DNA from: Spirosoma arboris
Lineage (GTDB): Bacteria; Bacteroidota; Bacteroidia; Cytophagales; Spirosomataceae
Reading direction: 5' to 3'
DNA: 64,000 nucleotides
NCBI RefSeq assembly: GCF_009754945.1
Contig: NZ_WPIN01000008.1
Coordinates: forward strand, 248,001 to 312,000
Positions 8,255 through 16,751 of the stretch are shown here, one piece after another (the first letter of the stretch is position 1; the number at the start of each line of letters is the position of its first letter). The position numbers and the translations under genes are program-made. A model generated the notes under the pieces. That model was not told the DNA's origin and did not search any database. It saw nothing but the letters and a program-made list of their open reading frames with translations.

Positions 8255-8980
8255 ATGAATTCATTGAATATCCTGATTGTTGAAGATGAGACCATAACGG
8301 CTGCCGATATTCAGGAAACACTGGAAAAAGCGGGTCACAGTATCATAACCATTGCCCGAAATACGCAGGAAGCTGTTGCCGCTGTAAAAAAATATTTGCC
8401 AGATCTGGCCATGATTGACATCTCACTGGAGAGATCCTCCGCCGATGGAATCGATACGGCCCGTGAATTACTCAGTCATCACCGGATGCCAATCATCTAC
8501 TTGACGGCCCATTCCGAAGCGCAAACGTTTCAGCGCGCACGAGAAACGATGCCCGCTGCTTATTTGCTCAAACCGTTTCGTCAGCACGAACTCGCTTTTC
8601 AGGTAGAGTTAGCGTATATGAATCAGCATACCAAAAATCTACAGACCTCAGAAACACTATTATTGCCGATCAATAAAGGGTACGAGAAAATACATAAAGA
8701 TAAAGTAATCTACCTGCTGGCTGAAGGCGCTTATGTAAAGGTTTATATGGCTGGCGAAGAAAAACCATATCTGCTCGCTATGAACTTGGGCTATCTGGCG
8801 CAATACTTTTCTACTGCCAATTTTCACCGATTATCGCGGTCGCTACTAATTAATCTGGATCATGTATCTCGTCTGGAACGTAGCCAATTATTTATGCATA
8901 ACTATACAATTCCTATTAACATTCCAGAAGGAAATCGTGGCGATTTGATGAAGAAGCTAGCCGTTGTACGAACTCGATAA
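8255..8980 (+). CDS. LytTR-family response regulator
   Basis: 241 residues. The receiver domain starts NSLNILIVEDETITAADIQE, with the phospho-acceptor Asp in PDLAMIDISLE, the conserved Thr in IIYLTAHSEA and the Lys in YLLKPFRQHEL. A LytTR DNA-binding domain follows: KDKVIYLLAEGAYVKVYMAG and FHRLSRSLLINLDHVSRLER. It starts 2 bases after the kinase stop, so it is the cognate output protein. LytTR regulators bind paired direct repeats; no such site was confidently located here, so the regulon cannot be inferred. The family and pairing are confident. Confidence 0.93.
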   Translation: MNSLNILIVEDETITAADIQETLEKAGHSIITIARNTQEAVAAVKKYLPDLAMIDISLERSSADGIDTARELLSHHRMPIIYLTAHSEAQTFQRARETMPAAYLLKPFRQHELAFQVELAYMNQHTKNLQTSETLLLPINKGYEKIHKDKVIYLLAEGAYVKVYMAGEEKPYLLAMNLGYLAQYFSTANFHRLSRSLLINLDHVSRLERSQLFMHNYTIPINIPEGNRGDLMKKLAVVRTR

Positions 8981-9045
8981 ACCTGACGGAATCTCATTAA
9001 GCTGATTTGCGTTGCTTAATCATGCGGGTTTCCAACCGTACTACG

Positions 9046-9053
9046 TATTTTTG
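9046..9053 (+). promoter_or_regulatory. -7 promoter element of gldC (possible leaderless transcript)
   Basis: TATTTTTG is a perfect TAnnTTTG match ending only 4 bases before the gldC ATG at 9058. If used, transcription would start at or next to the start codon, giving a leaderless mRNA. No -33 TTG lies at the usual distance. Confidence 0.4.
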
Positions 9054-9057
9054 TCTT

Positions 9058-9408
9058 ATGAAAAAATCAGACATTCACTTTTCTGTTGAGCTGGACAACC
9101 AGAATATCCCCGAAAAAATATACTGGGAAGCTACCGACAATCCGAACGAAGGCCTTAGTGACACTCGTGCCATTGCCATTGCCTTATGGGATCACTACCA
9201 TAACAGTACTCTCAAAATTGACCTCTGGACAAAGGAGATGGAGGTTATTGACATGAAACGATTCCTGATTGAAATGATGAGCGGTATTGCCGATACGGCC
9301 ATCAATGCTACAGGTGATAAACGCATGGCGACTGATATCGAAAATACCTGCCGAGTGCTCAGTAAACGGCTTGAAGAGGAAATTAAAGAGCAACAAAAGC
9401 AGCAATAA
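9058..9408 (+). CDS. gldC: Gliding motility protein GldC
   Basis: 116 residues from ATG 9058. The open frame starts at 9007, but the family N-terminus is MKKSDIHFSVELDNQNIPEK, so the inner start is chosen; a -7 promoter element just upstream supports this. Visible family features are IYWEATDNPNEGLSDTRAIA and the segment LWDHYHNSTLKIDLWTKEME. GldC is a small, probably cytoplasmic protein found across gliding and non-gliding Bacteroidota. In Flavobacterium johnsoniae mutants it affects gliding, but its biochemical role is unknown. It stands apart from other gld genes here. The gene strongly supports a Bacteroidota origin for the window. Confidence 0.92.
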   Translation: MKKSDIHFSVELDNQNIPEKIYWEATDNPNEGLSDTRAIAIALWDHYHNSTLKIDLWTKEMEVIDMKRFLIEMMSGIADTAINATGDKRMATDIENTCRVLSKRLEEEIKEQQKQQ

Positions 9409-9474
9409 TAAACACCAAGCCAGCACATTGGCCGTTAATTTGCTGATGCCTGTTTATCAATGATTTTACGATTC

Positions 9475-10659
9475 ATGAAAAAGATTCTGCTGCTGCTTTT
9501 TGTGGCAACGAGTACCCTGGCGCAAACGGGTATTCAATTTAAGCCGGCGCCGGTTGAGAAAACCTTCCAAGAGGCACGGCGGTCAGGTAAACCCGTATTT
9601 ATCGAAATTTTCTCGCCTACCTGCCATGTTTGCGAAAGTTTTAAGCCTACACTAGCCGATGCACGGGTTGGCAAATTTTATAACGACAAGTTCATCAACA
9701 CACAGCTAGATGTTAATCAGCCAGCTACGCAGGCTTTTTTAAATAGCCGCCGGTTGTTTGTGCCTTCGCTGCCGTTGTTTTTGTATTTCGATCCGCAGCA
9801 GAATCTGGTTCACTTTGCCATGAGTAATAACTCAACGGATGAGGTAATTCGTCATGGAACTACTGCTCTTGATCCAAAAACGCGTAGTCAGACGATGAAA
9901 TCGCGTTACCAACAAGGCGAGCGATCGGCCAATTTTCTGATCGACTTTGCCATGTATAGTCGTGTGACAAGGGATACGGTTTCGAACATAGCAGCTATGA
10001 ATGACTATGCCAGGCAGCAATCGGCCGCGACGTATGCAAATCAGACTAACTGGTTGGCTCTACAAAAACTTGTACTTGATTCGGAGAATCCTATGTTTCA
10101 GTATATGCTGGCGCACATGGATACCTATCGAAAGGCTTATGGTGCTAAAGAAGCACAGATGGTTGCTGAAAATATCCTGATGTCTTCTCTTTATAGTGGG
10201 AGGGGAGCACAGTTCCCGATTTCGAGAATTCTACAGATTCGGGAGGATTTGGTTAAAGTTGGATTTGATCCTAAAATAGTGGCCAATCGAACGTTGCTAC
10301 CCGAAGTGAATGCGTATTTCCGCGCTCATCAGACTGCTAAGGCTGTTGAACGCATGGAAAATCAAGTCAATTCCAATCAATTAACGGTTCTGGAATACCA
10401 ATACATTTCGCGGCTTTTTAATCGAAGCAGTCCCGATGCTAGTGATGTACCAACAGTGATAAAGTGGCTTAACAAAGGACTAGCCCTGAAACCCAGCCCC
10501 CAGGAGCAGGCTGATTTATATTATGAATTGGCCGAAGCCTACCGGCGTGGTGGTAAAATTACTGATGCCCAGAAGGCAGCACAAAAATCAATGGAATTGG
10601 CCCAGGCAAGTCATATTGACACACGTAAGAATGCCGAGCAAATTGGGAAATTAAAGTAG
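9475..10659 (+). CDS. Exported thioredoxin-fold protein with CHVC site and TPR-like tail
   Basis: 394 residues from ATG 9475; the frame opens at 9460, but MKKILLLLFVATSTLAQ is the clean signal peptide. A thioredoxin-like domain (about residues 30-130) has RSGKPVFIEIFSPTCHVCES, with the redox pair Cys-His-Val-Cys, and the cis-Pro segment FVPSLPLFLYFDPQ. The remaining 260 residues are helical, ending in TPR-like LYYELAEAYRRGGKITDAQK. Such proteins are likely periplasmic oxidoreductases or folding helpers; the substrate is unknown. It is a single gene ended by a strong terminator. Confidence 0.85.
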   Translation: MKKILLLLFVATSTLAQTGIQFKPAPVEKTFQEARRSGKPVFIEIFSPTCHVCESFKPTLADARVGKFYNDKFINTQLDVNQPATQAFLNSRRLFVPSLPLFLYFDPQQNLVHFAMSNNSTDEVIRHGTTALDPKTRSQTMKSRYQQGERSANFLIDFAMYSRVTRDTVSNIAAMNDYARQQSAATYANQTNWLALQKLVLDSENPMFQYMLAHMDTYRKAYGAKEAQMVAENILMSSLYSGRGAQFPISRILQIREDLVKVGFDPKIVANRTLLPEVNAYFRAHQTAKAVERMENQVNSNQLTVLEYQYISRLFNRSSPDASDVPTVIKWLNKGLALKPSPQEQADLYYELAEAYRRGGKITDAQKAAQKSMELAQASHIDTRKNAEQIGKLK

Positions 10660-10673
10660 GATTAGCAGACAGA

Positions 10674-10726
10674 ATCAATCAAAAAAGGGGCGTTTCTTTC
10701 CAAGAAACGCCCCTTTTTTGATTGAT
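10674..10726. terminator. Bidirectional rho-independent terminator
   Basis: A perfect 25-bp inverted repeat (10674-10698 and 10702-10726) with a 3-base loop. The GC core GGGGCGTTTCTT is flanked by A and T runs on both sides, so it can terminate the thioredoxin-like gene on the plus strand and the TPR gene on the minus strand. Confidence 0.9.
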
Positions 10727-10834
10727 AAAATAACGTTACTGACATATCGACCATCCACAATATGCTGTAAGTCAGCAAGGTTTTATAGGTAAATGAATCT
10801 TGGTGAAGATAAATAGGAGATACCTGCACCAAAA

Positions 10835-11386
10835 TTACTTTTGAAAGATCGGTCTTGTAAAAGGAGGCTGAAGAAGAAGGTGAAACGAATTTTCGTCACC
10901 AAGTGAGACGGCCCGACGGAGATCATTTTCAGCTTGGGGGAGTTGCCGAAGTTGAATCCGGGCTAAAGCTCGCCAGCGATAAGCATCGGGCTGTTCATCC
11001 CGGAAATGCCAGACGGCTTTATCAAACTCCCGGAATGCCTGTTGAAATTCATTGGTATAATAAAGGGCAATGCCGCGATCTAAATAACATTCGGCTAAGG
11101 TATTGTCCCGACTAATGGCTTCGGTTAAGTCGTAAATCGCAGAATAATAATTCTCCTGGATAAGCTGGCATTTACCCCGATACGCATAAGCAACGGCCGA
11201 TTTTGGGAATTGCCGAACGGCATCGTCGAAATAAGGATAAGCTTCGGCAATGTTTCGTTTTTGAACCAGATCAATGCCTTTTCTAAATCGTTTCCGGTCT
11301 TTATCGGCAATGGTATCATGATCGACTATGAAATACCGGATAGTCAGATAAATTCCAAAAAGCAGACCTAATCCTACAACTTCCAT
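10835..11386 (-). CDS. Membrane-anchored TPR protein
   Basis: 183 residues. A single N-terminal TM segment (VVGLGLLFGIYLTIRYFIV) is followed by about three TPR units: NIAEAYPYFDDAVRQFPKSA, AYAYRGKCQLIQENYYSAIY and CYLDRGIALYYTNEFQQAFR. The repeats probably lie in the cytoplasm or periplasm as a protein-interaction platform; topology cannot be settled by eye. It is separated by 67 bases from the upstream MmcQ-like gene and faces the terminator at 10674-10726. No specific partner is suggested by the neighbours. Confidence 0.8.
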   Translation of the reverse strand: MEVVGLGLLFGIYLTIRYFIVDHDTIADKDRKRFRKGIDLVQKRNIAEAYPYFDDAVRQFPKSAVAYAYRGKCQLIQENYYSAIYDLTEAISRDNTLAECYLDRGIALYYTNEFQQAFREFDKAVWHFRDEQPDAYRWRALARIQLRQLPQAENDLRRAVSLGDENSFHLLLQPPFTRPIFQK

Positions 11387-11453
11387 ATCCCCGTATGGTT
11401 TTCCTAACCTTTGCGAATTTAAGCGTTCCAGGGCGTTTGAACAACTGAAAAAC

Positions 11454-11804
11454 TTAGTTTAACCCCATTTGTATTGCCTTTGGTAAACTTTTTCGGACCA
11501 GTTCATACGAATGGTCAATCCATTCCTGAAGCTCTGTTGTGCGAACACTTCCATCAATCGTAATCGTATTCCAATGCGTCTTGTTCATGTGATAACCGGG
11601 TGTTACAGCAGAATGCTCTTCCCGCAGTTGAACAGCCCGTTCCGGGTCGCACTTTAAATTAATGGTCGTTGGTCGACTCTCGGTAGACAGTAGAGCAAAC
11701 ATCTTTCCCCCCACTTTAAATACCAGTGCATCGCCACCGAAGGGAAACGATTCGGTAACGCCTGATTTAGCAATGCAATAGTCTCGTATGGTTTCTGTAT
11801 TCAT
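11454..11804 (-). CDS. MmcQ/YjbR family protein
   Basis: 116 residues, the typical length. It starts MNTETIRDYCIAKSGVTESF and shows FPFGGDALVFKVGGKMFALL, INLKCDPERAVQLREE and PGYHMNKTHWNTITIDG, which are family hallmarks. Members have a CyaY-like fold and were proposed as DNA-binding on structural grounds, but no cellular role is fixed. The start codon overlaps the stop of the upstream DUF6728-like gene by 4 bases (ATGA), indicating translational coupling. Confidence 0.9.
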   Translation of the reverse strand: MNTETIRDYCIAKSGVTESFPFGGDALVFKVGGKMFALLSTESRPTTINLKCDPERAVQLREEHSAVTPGYHMNKTHWNTITIDGSVRTTELQEWIDHSYELVRKSLPKAIQMGLN

Positions 11805-11989
11805 CGGCCGCAGTGACGAACGCTATAGACAATAATCGCAAACAAAAACATAATGATCGAAATCCGATTGATGCCATGCATCATGCGGAGGTTTACACTG
11901 GTTGGCTGATTTGGATCAGGTTTGCGGAATACGCGTAGGAAATAGGCGAAAACAGGCCCAATCTTCAGGTAATCAATGAATTTGTTCAC
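11801..11989 (-). CDS. Small DUF6728-like membrane protein
   Basis: 62 residues: MNKFIDYLKIGPVFAYFLRV, a basic middle (FRKPDPNQPTSVNLRMMHGI) and one C-terminal TM helix (ISIIMFLFAIIVYSV). This pattern, with KxPDPNxPTxxNLRxMHGIN, is conserved in small proteins of Cytophagales and related groups, which I associate with the name DUF6728. The 4-base overlap with the following gene shows it is translated. Function is unknown; a single-pass inner-membrane protein is predicted. Confidence 0.75.
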   Translation of the reverse strand: MNKFIDYLKIGPVFAYFLRVFRKPDPNQPTSVNLRMMHGINRISIIMFLFAIIVYSVRHCGR

Positions 11990-12055
11990 GAGAGTATGTT
12001 TCAGGACTTTTTGTCATTCCGACGAAAGGAAGGATAACAAAAAATATGTCTTATG

Positions 12056-14071
12056 TTATTCATTCACTAAACTTGGCTCAATCCAGCGGTCATCTTCACG
12101 AATCAGTTCGATCAATTCATCAACGGCACGATTGGCAGGAACCGATTTTTTGATCACCTGCTGACCTCGGTACAGGGCTATTTTGTCTCGCCCGATACCT
12201 ACGTATCCGTAGTCAGCATCGGCCATTTCGCCAGGACCATTTACGATACAACCCATGATACCGATTTTAACACCTTTCAGGTGATCGGTGCGTTGGCGGA
12301 TATGGGCCGTCGTTTCCTGCAAATCGAACAGGGTCCGACCACACGACGGACACGAGATATATTCCGTTTTGGTAATCCGTGTTCGTGCCGCCTGTAAAAT
12401 GCCAAACGAAAGACTGTTGAGGGACTTCAAAGTACTAGCTTCGGGTTGCCCAGATGCGGACAGCATAATTCCATCGCCTAAACCATCGATCAGCAAGCCA
12501 CCTACATCGGTAGCTGCATAAAGTGGAACATCTTCAGTTGGAATGTTTGCATACGTGCGTTGCACCACAACAGGTGTTGTGAGTCTTTGATTGATAAGCT
12601 CAACGAACAATCTGCGCAACTCCGGCATGGCATGCGCATTCTCGGTGCTGATAAGCAGCACAACGGTATGATCATGTCGAAGCGCATTGAGCAGTTCATC
12701 AGAAAGCTCTGTCAATGTTAATTGAACAAGGTTCAGGCGTTCGTGCAACAACCCTTTCTCCAGATGGGTCTGTAAATACGTATCGGCAGTCAATAAAGGG
12801 AATGAATTGACTTTGTCTGAAACGGTTTGCCAGACGGCATAATCCAGAATTTGTTTCAGGCCATTGGGAAGCATGAACTGTGCAGGATGCGAGCCCGTAT
12901 AAATATAATCGGCACCCAGATCATTCATCCGCCACTTATCGGGTTCAGGCAGGTAAAAATGCCCAATTGGATGAAGTGCGTTATGCGCAGAGACGGGTGT
13001 ATGGCTAAAATCGGCAATAACCCGCGGTACATTCTGACCACCGAAATTGACAACCTCATGAGTAACCCGGCGAGTATATTGGAATGGATTGATTGGGTAT
13101 GACTTAATCGCAGTAATAGCCTTGCTCTCGGCTGCTCGATTGGTATAACGATCAATAAGAGCCTGCGCAACGGGTGCTTCGCGTTCTGGCTCTTCCGTCA
13201 GCGACACCCGAACAGTATCACCAATGCCATCTTCGAGCAGCGTACCAATACCCAGCGCCGATTTAATACGCCCATCTTCGGCCTCGCCCGCTTCGGTTAC
13301 GCCGAGGTGTAATGGATAGGGTTTCAACCCTTCTTCATCCATACGTTGCACCAGCAGCCGGTAAGCCTGCACCATCACCTGTGGATTACTCGACTTCATG
13401 GAGAGAGTGATATTATAATAATTCTCATCCTCGCAAATCCGCAAAAACTCCAGTGCCGACTCCACCATGCCAACGGGCGTATCGCCATAGCGACTCAGAA
13501 TTCGGTCCGAGAGGGAACCGTGATTGGTGCCGATCCGCATGGCCGTACCGTATTCTTTACAGATACGAACCAGTGGCAAAAATTTTGCCCGAATTCGCTC
13601 CAATTCAGATGCGTAGGCGGCATCGGTATAGTCAATAAATTCAAAGCGTTTGCGGTCGGCGTAGTTGCCAGGGTTGATGCGGACTTTTTCCACGATCCGA
13701 GCCGCCAGCTCAGCTGCGTTGGGCGTAAAGTGAATATCGGCTACTAAGGGTGTCGTGTAGCCTCGTGCCCGTAATTCCTTGCGGATATTCTCCAGATTCT
13801 GGGCCTCTTTCACGCTCGGCGCTGTAATGCGAACATACTCACAACCAGCCTCAATCATCCGAATAGATTGCTCCACTGAGCCCAGCGTATCCATCGTGTC
13901 AATCGTCGTCATCGACTGCACCCGGATTGGATAATCAGACCCCATCGGCACATCACCAATGTTGATCGTAATGGTTTTCCTGCGGATATACTCAGTGAGC
14001 GAAGACGTGTAGAGAACGGGTGAATCAACCAATGTGGCTGATGAAGAAGGAGTAAGCAGCGAATCGAGCAT
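12056..14071 (-). CDS. ispG: 4-hydroxy-3-methylbut-2-enyl diphosphate synthase, long Bacteroidota form
   Basis: 671 residues from ATG 14071. IspG (GcpE) reduces MEcPP to HMBPP in the MEP isoprenoid pathway using a [4Fe-4S] cluster. The TIM-barrel domain includes IGDVPMGSDYPIRVQSMTT, ADIHFTPNAA, RINPGN and GTNHGSLSDRI. A middle insertion of about 250 residues, known from Bacteroidota, Chlamydiae and plants, precedes the iron-sulfur domain with CPSCGRTLFDLQ and GIMGCIVNGPGE, supplying the three cluster cysteines. The frame can be read from a GTG at 14101, but that codon abuts a perfect -7 promoter element, so it would not be transcribed as a start; ATG 14071 is preferred. Confidence 0.96.
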   Translation of the reverse strand: MLDSLLTPSSSATLVDSPVLYTSSLTEYIRRKTITINIGDVPMGSDYPIRVQSMTTIDTMDTLGSVEQSIRMIEAGCEYVRITAPSVKEAQNLENIRKELRARGYTTPLVADIHFTPNAAELAARIVEKVRINPGNYADRKRFEFIDYTDAAYASELERIRAKFLPLVRICKEYGTAMRIGTNHGSLSDRILSRYGDTPVGMVESALEFLRICEDENYYNITLSMKSSNPQVMVQAYRLLVQRMDEEGLKPYPLHLGVTEAGEAEDGRIKSALGIGTLLEDGIGDTVRVSLTEEPEREAPVAQALIDRYTNRAAESKAITAIKSYPINPFQYTRRVTHEVVNFGGQNVPRVIADFSHTPVSAHNALHPIGHFYLPEPDKWRMNDLGADYIYTGSHPAQFMLPNGLKQILDYAVWQTVSDKVNSFPLLTADTYLQTHLEKGLLHERLNLVQLTLTELSDELLNALRHDHTVVLLISTENAHAMPELRRLFVELINQRLTTPVVVQRTYANIPTEDVPLYAATDVGGLLIDGLGDGIMLSASGQPEASTLKSLNSLSFGILQAARTRITKTEYISCPSCGRTLFDLQETTAHIRQRTDHLKGVKIGIMGCIVNGPGEMADADYGYVGIGRDKIALYRGQQVIKKSVPANRAVDELIELIREDDRWIEPSLVNE

Positions 14072-14100
14072 ACAGAGAGCGGCAGAGCCGTTTGACAACA

Positions 14101-14108
14101 CAAAGGTA
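14101..14108 (-). promoter_or_regulatory. -7 promoter element of ispG
   Basis: Minus strand TACCTTTG is an exact TAnnTTTG match. The start codon used (14071) follows 29 bases later, while the upstream GTG at 14101 overlaps the element; this decides the start. Confidence 0.6.
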
Positions 14109-14186
14109 CGGAAAAAGCGGTTTTCCGGTTTCGTGCCTGTTTAGCTGGAAAACGTTGGGTTTCCTATAAATGTTCGCTTAACTACC

Positions 14187-16751
14187 TCAATCCTCCACCC
14201 CATATTTCTTTTTATTTTCTTCTGTGAGTTGGGGTACTTTATCGTTGTTTTCTTTAAGCCATTTGAGGGCTCCTTCGGCAGTGTACCAGATTTTGGCTGT
14301 GTTATCATAAGACGTGGTCACAATACGGTTACCATCCGGCGAGAAAACAGCCGAACTGACATAAGCCAGATGCGCCAGCGTGATTAGTAGGTTTCCTTTC
14401 AGATCCCAGATTTTGGCCGTTTTATCGTCAGACGTGGTTACAATACGGTTGCCATCAGGCGAGAAAGCGGCTGATCTGACTGGGCCTTGATGCGGTAGCG
14501 TGGCTACTAGGTTTCCTTTCAAGTCCCAGACTTTGGCTGTTTTATCTGTAGCGACCGCAATATAGTTGCCATCAGGAGAGAATTGGGCTGATCTGACATA
14601 GTCCAGATGTGTCATTGTGATCACTAAGTTCCCCTTTAGATCCCAAGCTTTGGCTGTTTTATCTGTAGCGACCACAATACGGTTGCCATCAGGCGAGAAA
14701 GCGGCTGATGTGACATAGCCCAGATGTAGTAGCGTGGTTAATAGATTCCCCTTCAGGTCCCAGACTTTGACTGTATTATCGTCAGACGTGGTCACAACAC
14801 GGTTGCTATCAAGCGAGAAAGCGGCTGATCTGACTGGGCCTTGATGCGGTAGCGTAGCCATTAGAATTCCTTTCAGGTTCCAGATTTTGGCTGTATTATC
14901 AGAAGACGCAGTCACGATACGGTTGCTATCAGGCGAAAAAGTGGAATGTCTACCTGAGCTCTGATGTGCTAATGTGATTAGTAGGTTTCCTTTCAGATCC
15001 CAGATTTTAGTATCAGTAGACGCAGTCACAATATGGTTGCCATCAGGTGAGAATTCGGCCGAGAAGACAGGGAACTGATGAGGTAGGGTAGTCAGTAAGT
15101 TTCCCTTCAAGTCCCACACTTTGGCTGTTTTATCATAAGACGCGGTCACAATACGGTTGCCATCAGGCGAGAATTCGGCCGAGTATACATAGCCTTGATG
15201 CGTCAGCGTAGGTATTAGGTTCTCCTTTAGGTTCCACACTCTAGCTGTTTTATCATAAGATGCAGTTACAATATGGTTGCCATCAGGCGAGAAAACGGCC
15301 GAACTGACAGAGCCTTGATGCGTTAGCGTGGTTCGGAGGTTTCCCGCCAAGTCCCATACTTGAGCTGTTTCATCGTCAGATGTGGTCACAATACGATTGC
15401 CATCAGGCGAGAAAGCGGCTGATCTGACAGGGCCTTGATGCGGTAGCGTGGTTATTAGATTCCCTTTCAGATCCCAGACCTTAGCTGTTTTATCATAAGA
15501 TGCAGTTATTATACGGTTGCCATCAGGGGAGAATTTGGCCGAGTAGACAGGGTCTTGATGTGTCAGTGTGATCAGTTTGTTTCCCCTTAAGTCCCATACT
15601 TTGGCTGTTTTACCTGTAGCGACCACAATATAGGTGCCATCAGGTGAGAAAACGGCCGAACTGACAGAGCCTCGATGTGTCAGTGTGATCAGTTTGTTTT
15701 CCTTTAAGTCCCATACTTTGGCTGTTTTAAGTGTAGCGACCACAATATGGTTGCCATCAGGCGAGAATTCAGCCGAATATACATAGCCTTGATGCGTTAG
15801 CGTGGTTCGGAGGTTTCCCGCCAAGTCCCATACTTTGACTGTCTCATCGTCAGATGTGGTCACAATACGATTGCCATCAGGCGAGAAAGCGGCTGATCTG
15901 ACAGGGCCTTGATGCGGTAGCGTGGCTACTAGGTTTCCTTTCAGATCCCAGACCTTAGCTGTTTTATCATAAGATGCAGTTATTATACGGTTGCCATCAG
16001 GGGAGAATTTGGCCGAGTGGACAGGGTCTTGATGTGTCAGTGTGATCAGTTTGTTTCCCCTTAAGTCCCATACTTTGGCTGTTTTATCATACGACGCAGT
16101 CATAATATGGTTACCATCCGGTGAGAAAACGGCCGAATTTACAGCACTCTGATGCGTCAGTATACTGTAAATAAATAGATTCTTATCTCCTTTATTAAAT
16201 ATTCTGGCGATACGTTCGTATATAGGAATACTTAAAACGTATTTGCTACCCTTTTCAAGTGATCGTAGCACTCCGCCTAGAATAAACTTATCACTTTCGG
16301 AGACCCAGAATAATGATTGCGCTGTATCTCTTTGTCGCTGTGCTTCTATTGTGGCTTTCTCTGCTATACCTTGTTGTCTTTCTGCCTTCAATTGGGCTAA
16401 TCTGGCTGAGTCTCTTTGACTAATTGCTTCTTTCTTTGCTTTTTCAGCGAGAAGTTGCTGCTTTTTAGTTTCCTTCTGGGCAAGTTGGGCTGCTTTTCGC
16501 TGCTTTTCAGCCTCAATTTTCTCTTGTTCAATATCGCTAAAAAGCTGAGTAATCTTTTGGTCGATCAACTTCGTCTGCTCCGGTGCACAGAGTTTGGCTG
16601 CATTATATTTTTTTAAGGCTTTCTCGTACAGTTTGTCCTTTTGAAACTGCGTTCCCTGATCCATAAGATGCTTATAGTACGGGCAACCCTGCCCTGCGGC
16701 AGATAAGACCACCAGAAAAGCAAAGGCGAGTAGTACAGAGAAGCGTGTCAT
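14187..16751 (-). CDS. Exported WD40-repeat protein of the TIR-STAND-WD40 operon (candidate sensor)
   Basis: 854 residues. A signal peptide or anchor (FSVLLAFAFLVVLSAAG) is followed by a TPR-like unit (YEKALKKYNAAKLCAPEQT), a charged coiled coil (residues about 70-150, rich in KQLLAEKAKKEA-type heptads) and a short linker. Then come 16 WD40 repeats of about 39-40 residues from about residue 200 to 835, each of the form HQGPVRSAAFSPDGNRIVT...VWDL. Sixteen repeats could make two eight-bladed propellers. Several repeats are nearly identical in DNA as well as protein, so the array is recently amplified. It overlaps the upstream NTPase gene by 4 bases. By family logic it is the ligand-sensing arm; a periplasmic location is inferred from the signal peptide. 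Confidence 0.9.
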   Translation of the reverse strand: MTRFSVLLAFAFLVVLSAAGQGCPYYKHLMDQGTQFQKDKLYEKALKKYNAAKLCAPEQTKLIDQKITQLFSDIEQEKIEAEKQRKAAQLAQKETKKQQLLAEKAKKEAISQRDSARLAQLKAERQQGIAEKATIEAQRQRDTAQSLFWVSESDKFILGGVLRSLEKGSKYVLSIPIYERIARIFNKGDKNLFIYSILTHQSAVNSAVFSPDGNHIMTASYDKTAKVWDLRGNKLITLTHQDPVHSAKFSPDGNRIITASYDKTAKVWDLKGNLVATLPHQGPVRSAAFSPDGNRIVTTSDDETVKVWDLAGNLRTTLTHQGYVYSAEFSPDGNHIVVATLKTAKVWDLKENKLITLTHRGSVSSAVFSPDGTYIVVATGKTAKVWDLRGNKLITLTHQDPVYSAKFSPDGNRIITASYDKTAKVWDLKGNLITTLPHQGPVRSAAFSPDGNRIVTTSDDETAQVWDLAGNLRTTLTHQGSVSSAVFSPDGNHIVTASYDKTARVWNLKENLIPTLTHQGYVYSAEFSPDGNRIVTASYDKTAKVWDLKGNLLTTLPHQFPVFSAEFSPDGNHIVTASTDTKIWDLKGNLLITLAHQSSGRHSTFSPDSNRIVTASSDNTAKIWNLKGILMATLPHQGPVRSAAFSLDSNRVVTTSDDNTVKVWDLKGNLLTTLLHLGYVTSAAFSPDGNRIVVATDKTAKAWDLKGNLVITMTHLDYVRSAQFSPDGNYIAVATDKTAKVWDLKGNLVATLPHQGPVRSAAFSPDGNRIVTTSDDKTAKIWDLKGNLLITLAHLAYVSSAVFSPDGNRIVTTSYDNTAKIWYTAEGALKWLKENNDKVPQLTEENKKKYGVED

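Noticed and set aside
14187..16751. Regular repeats of about 118 bases, at first sight array-like
   Set aside because: They are in one reading frame and encode WD40 blades; there are no short identical repeats with unique spacers, so this is not a CRISPR array.
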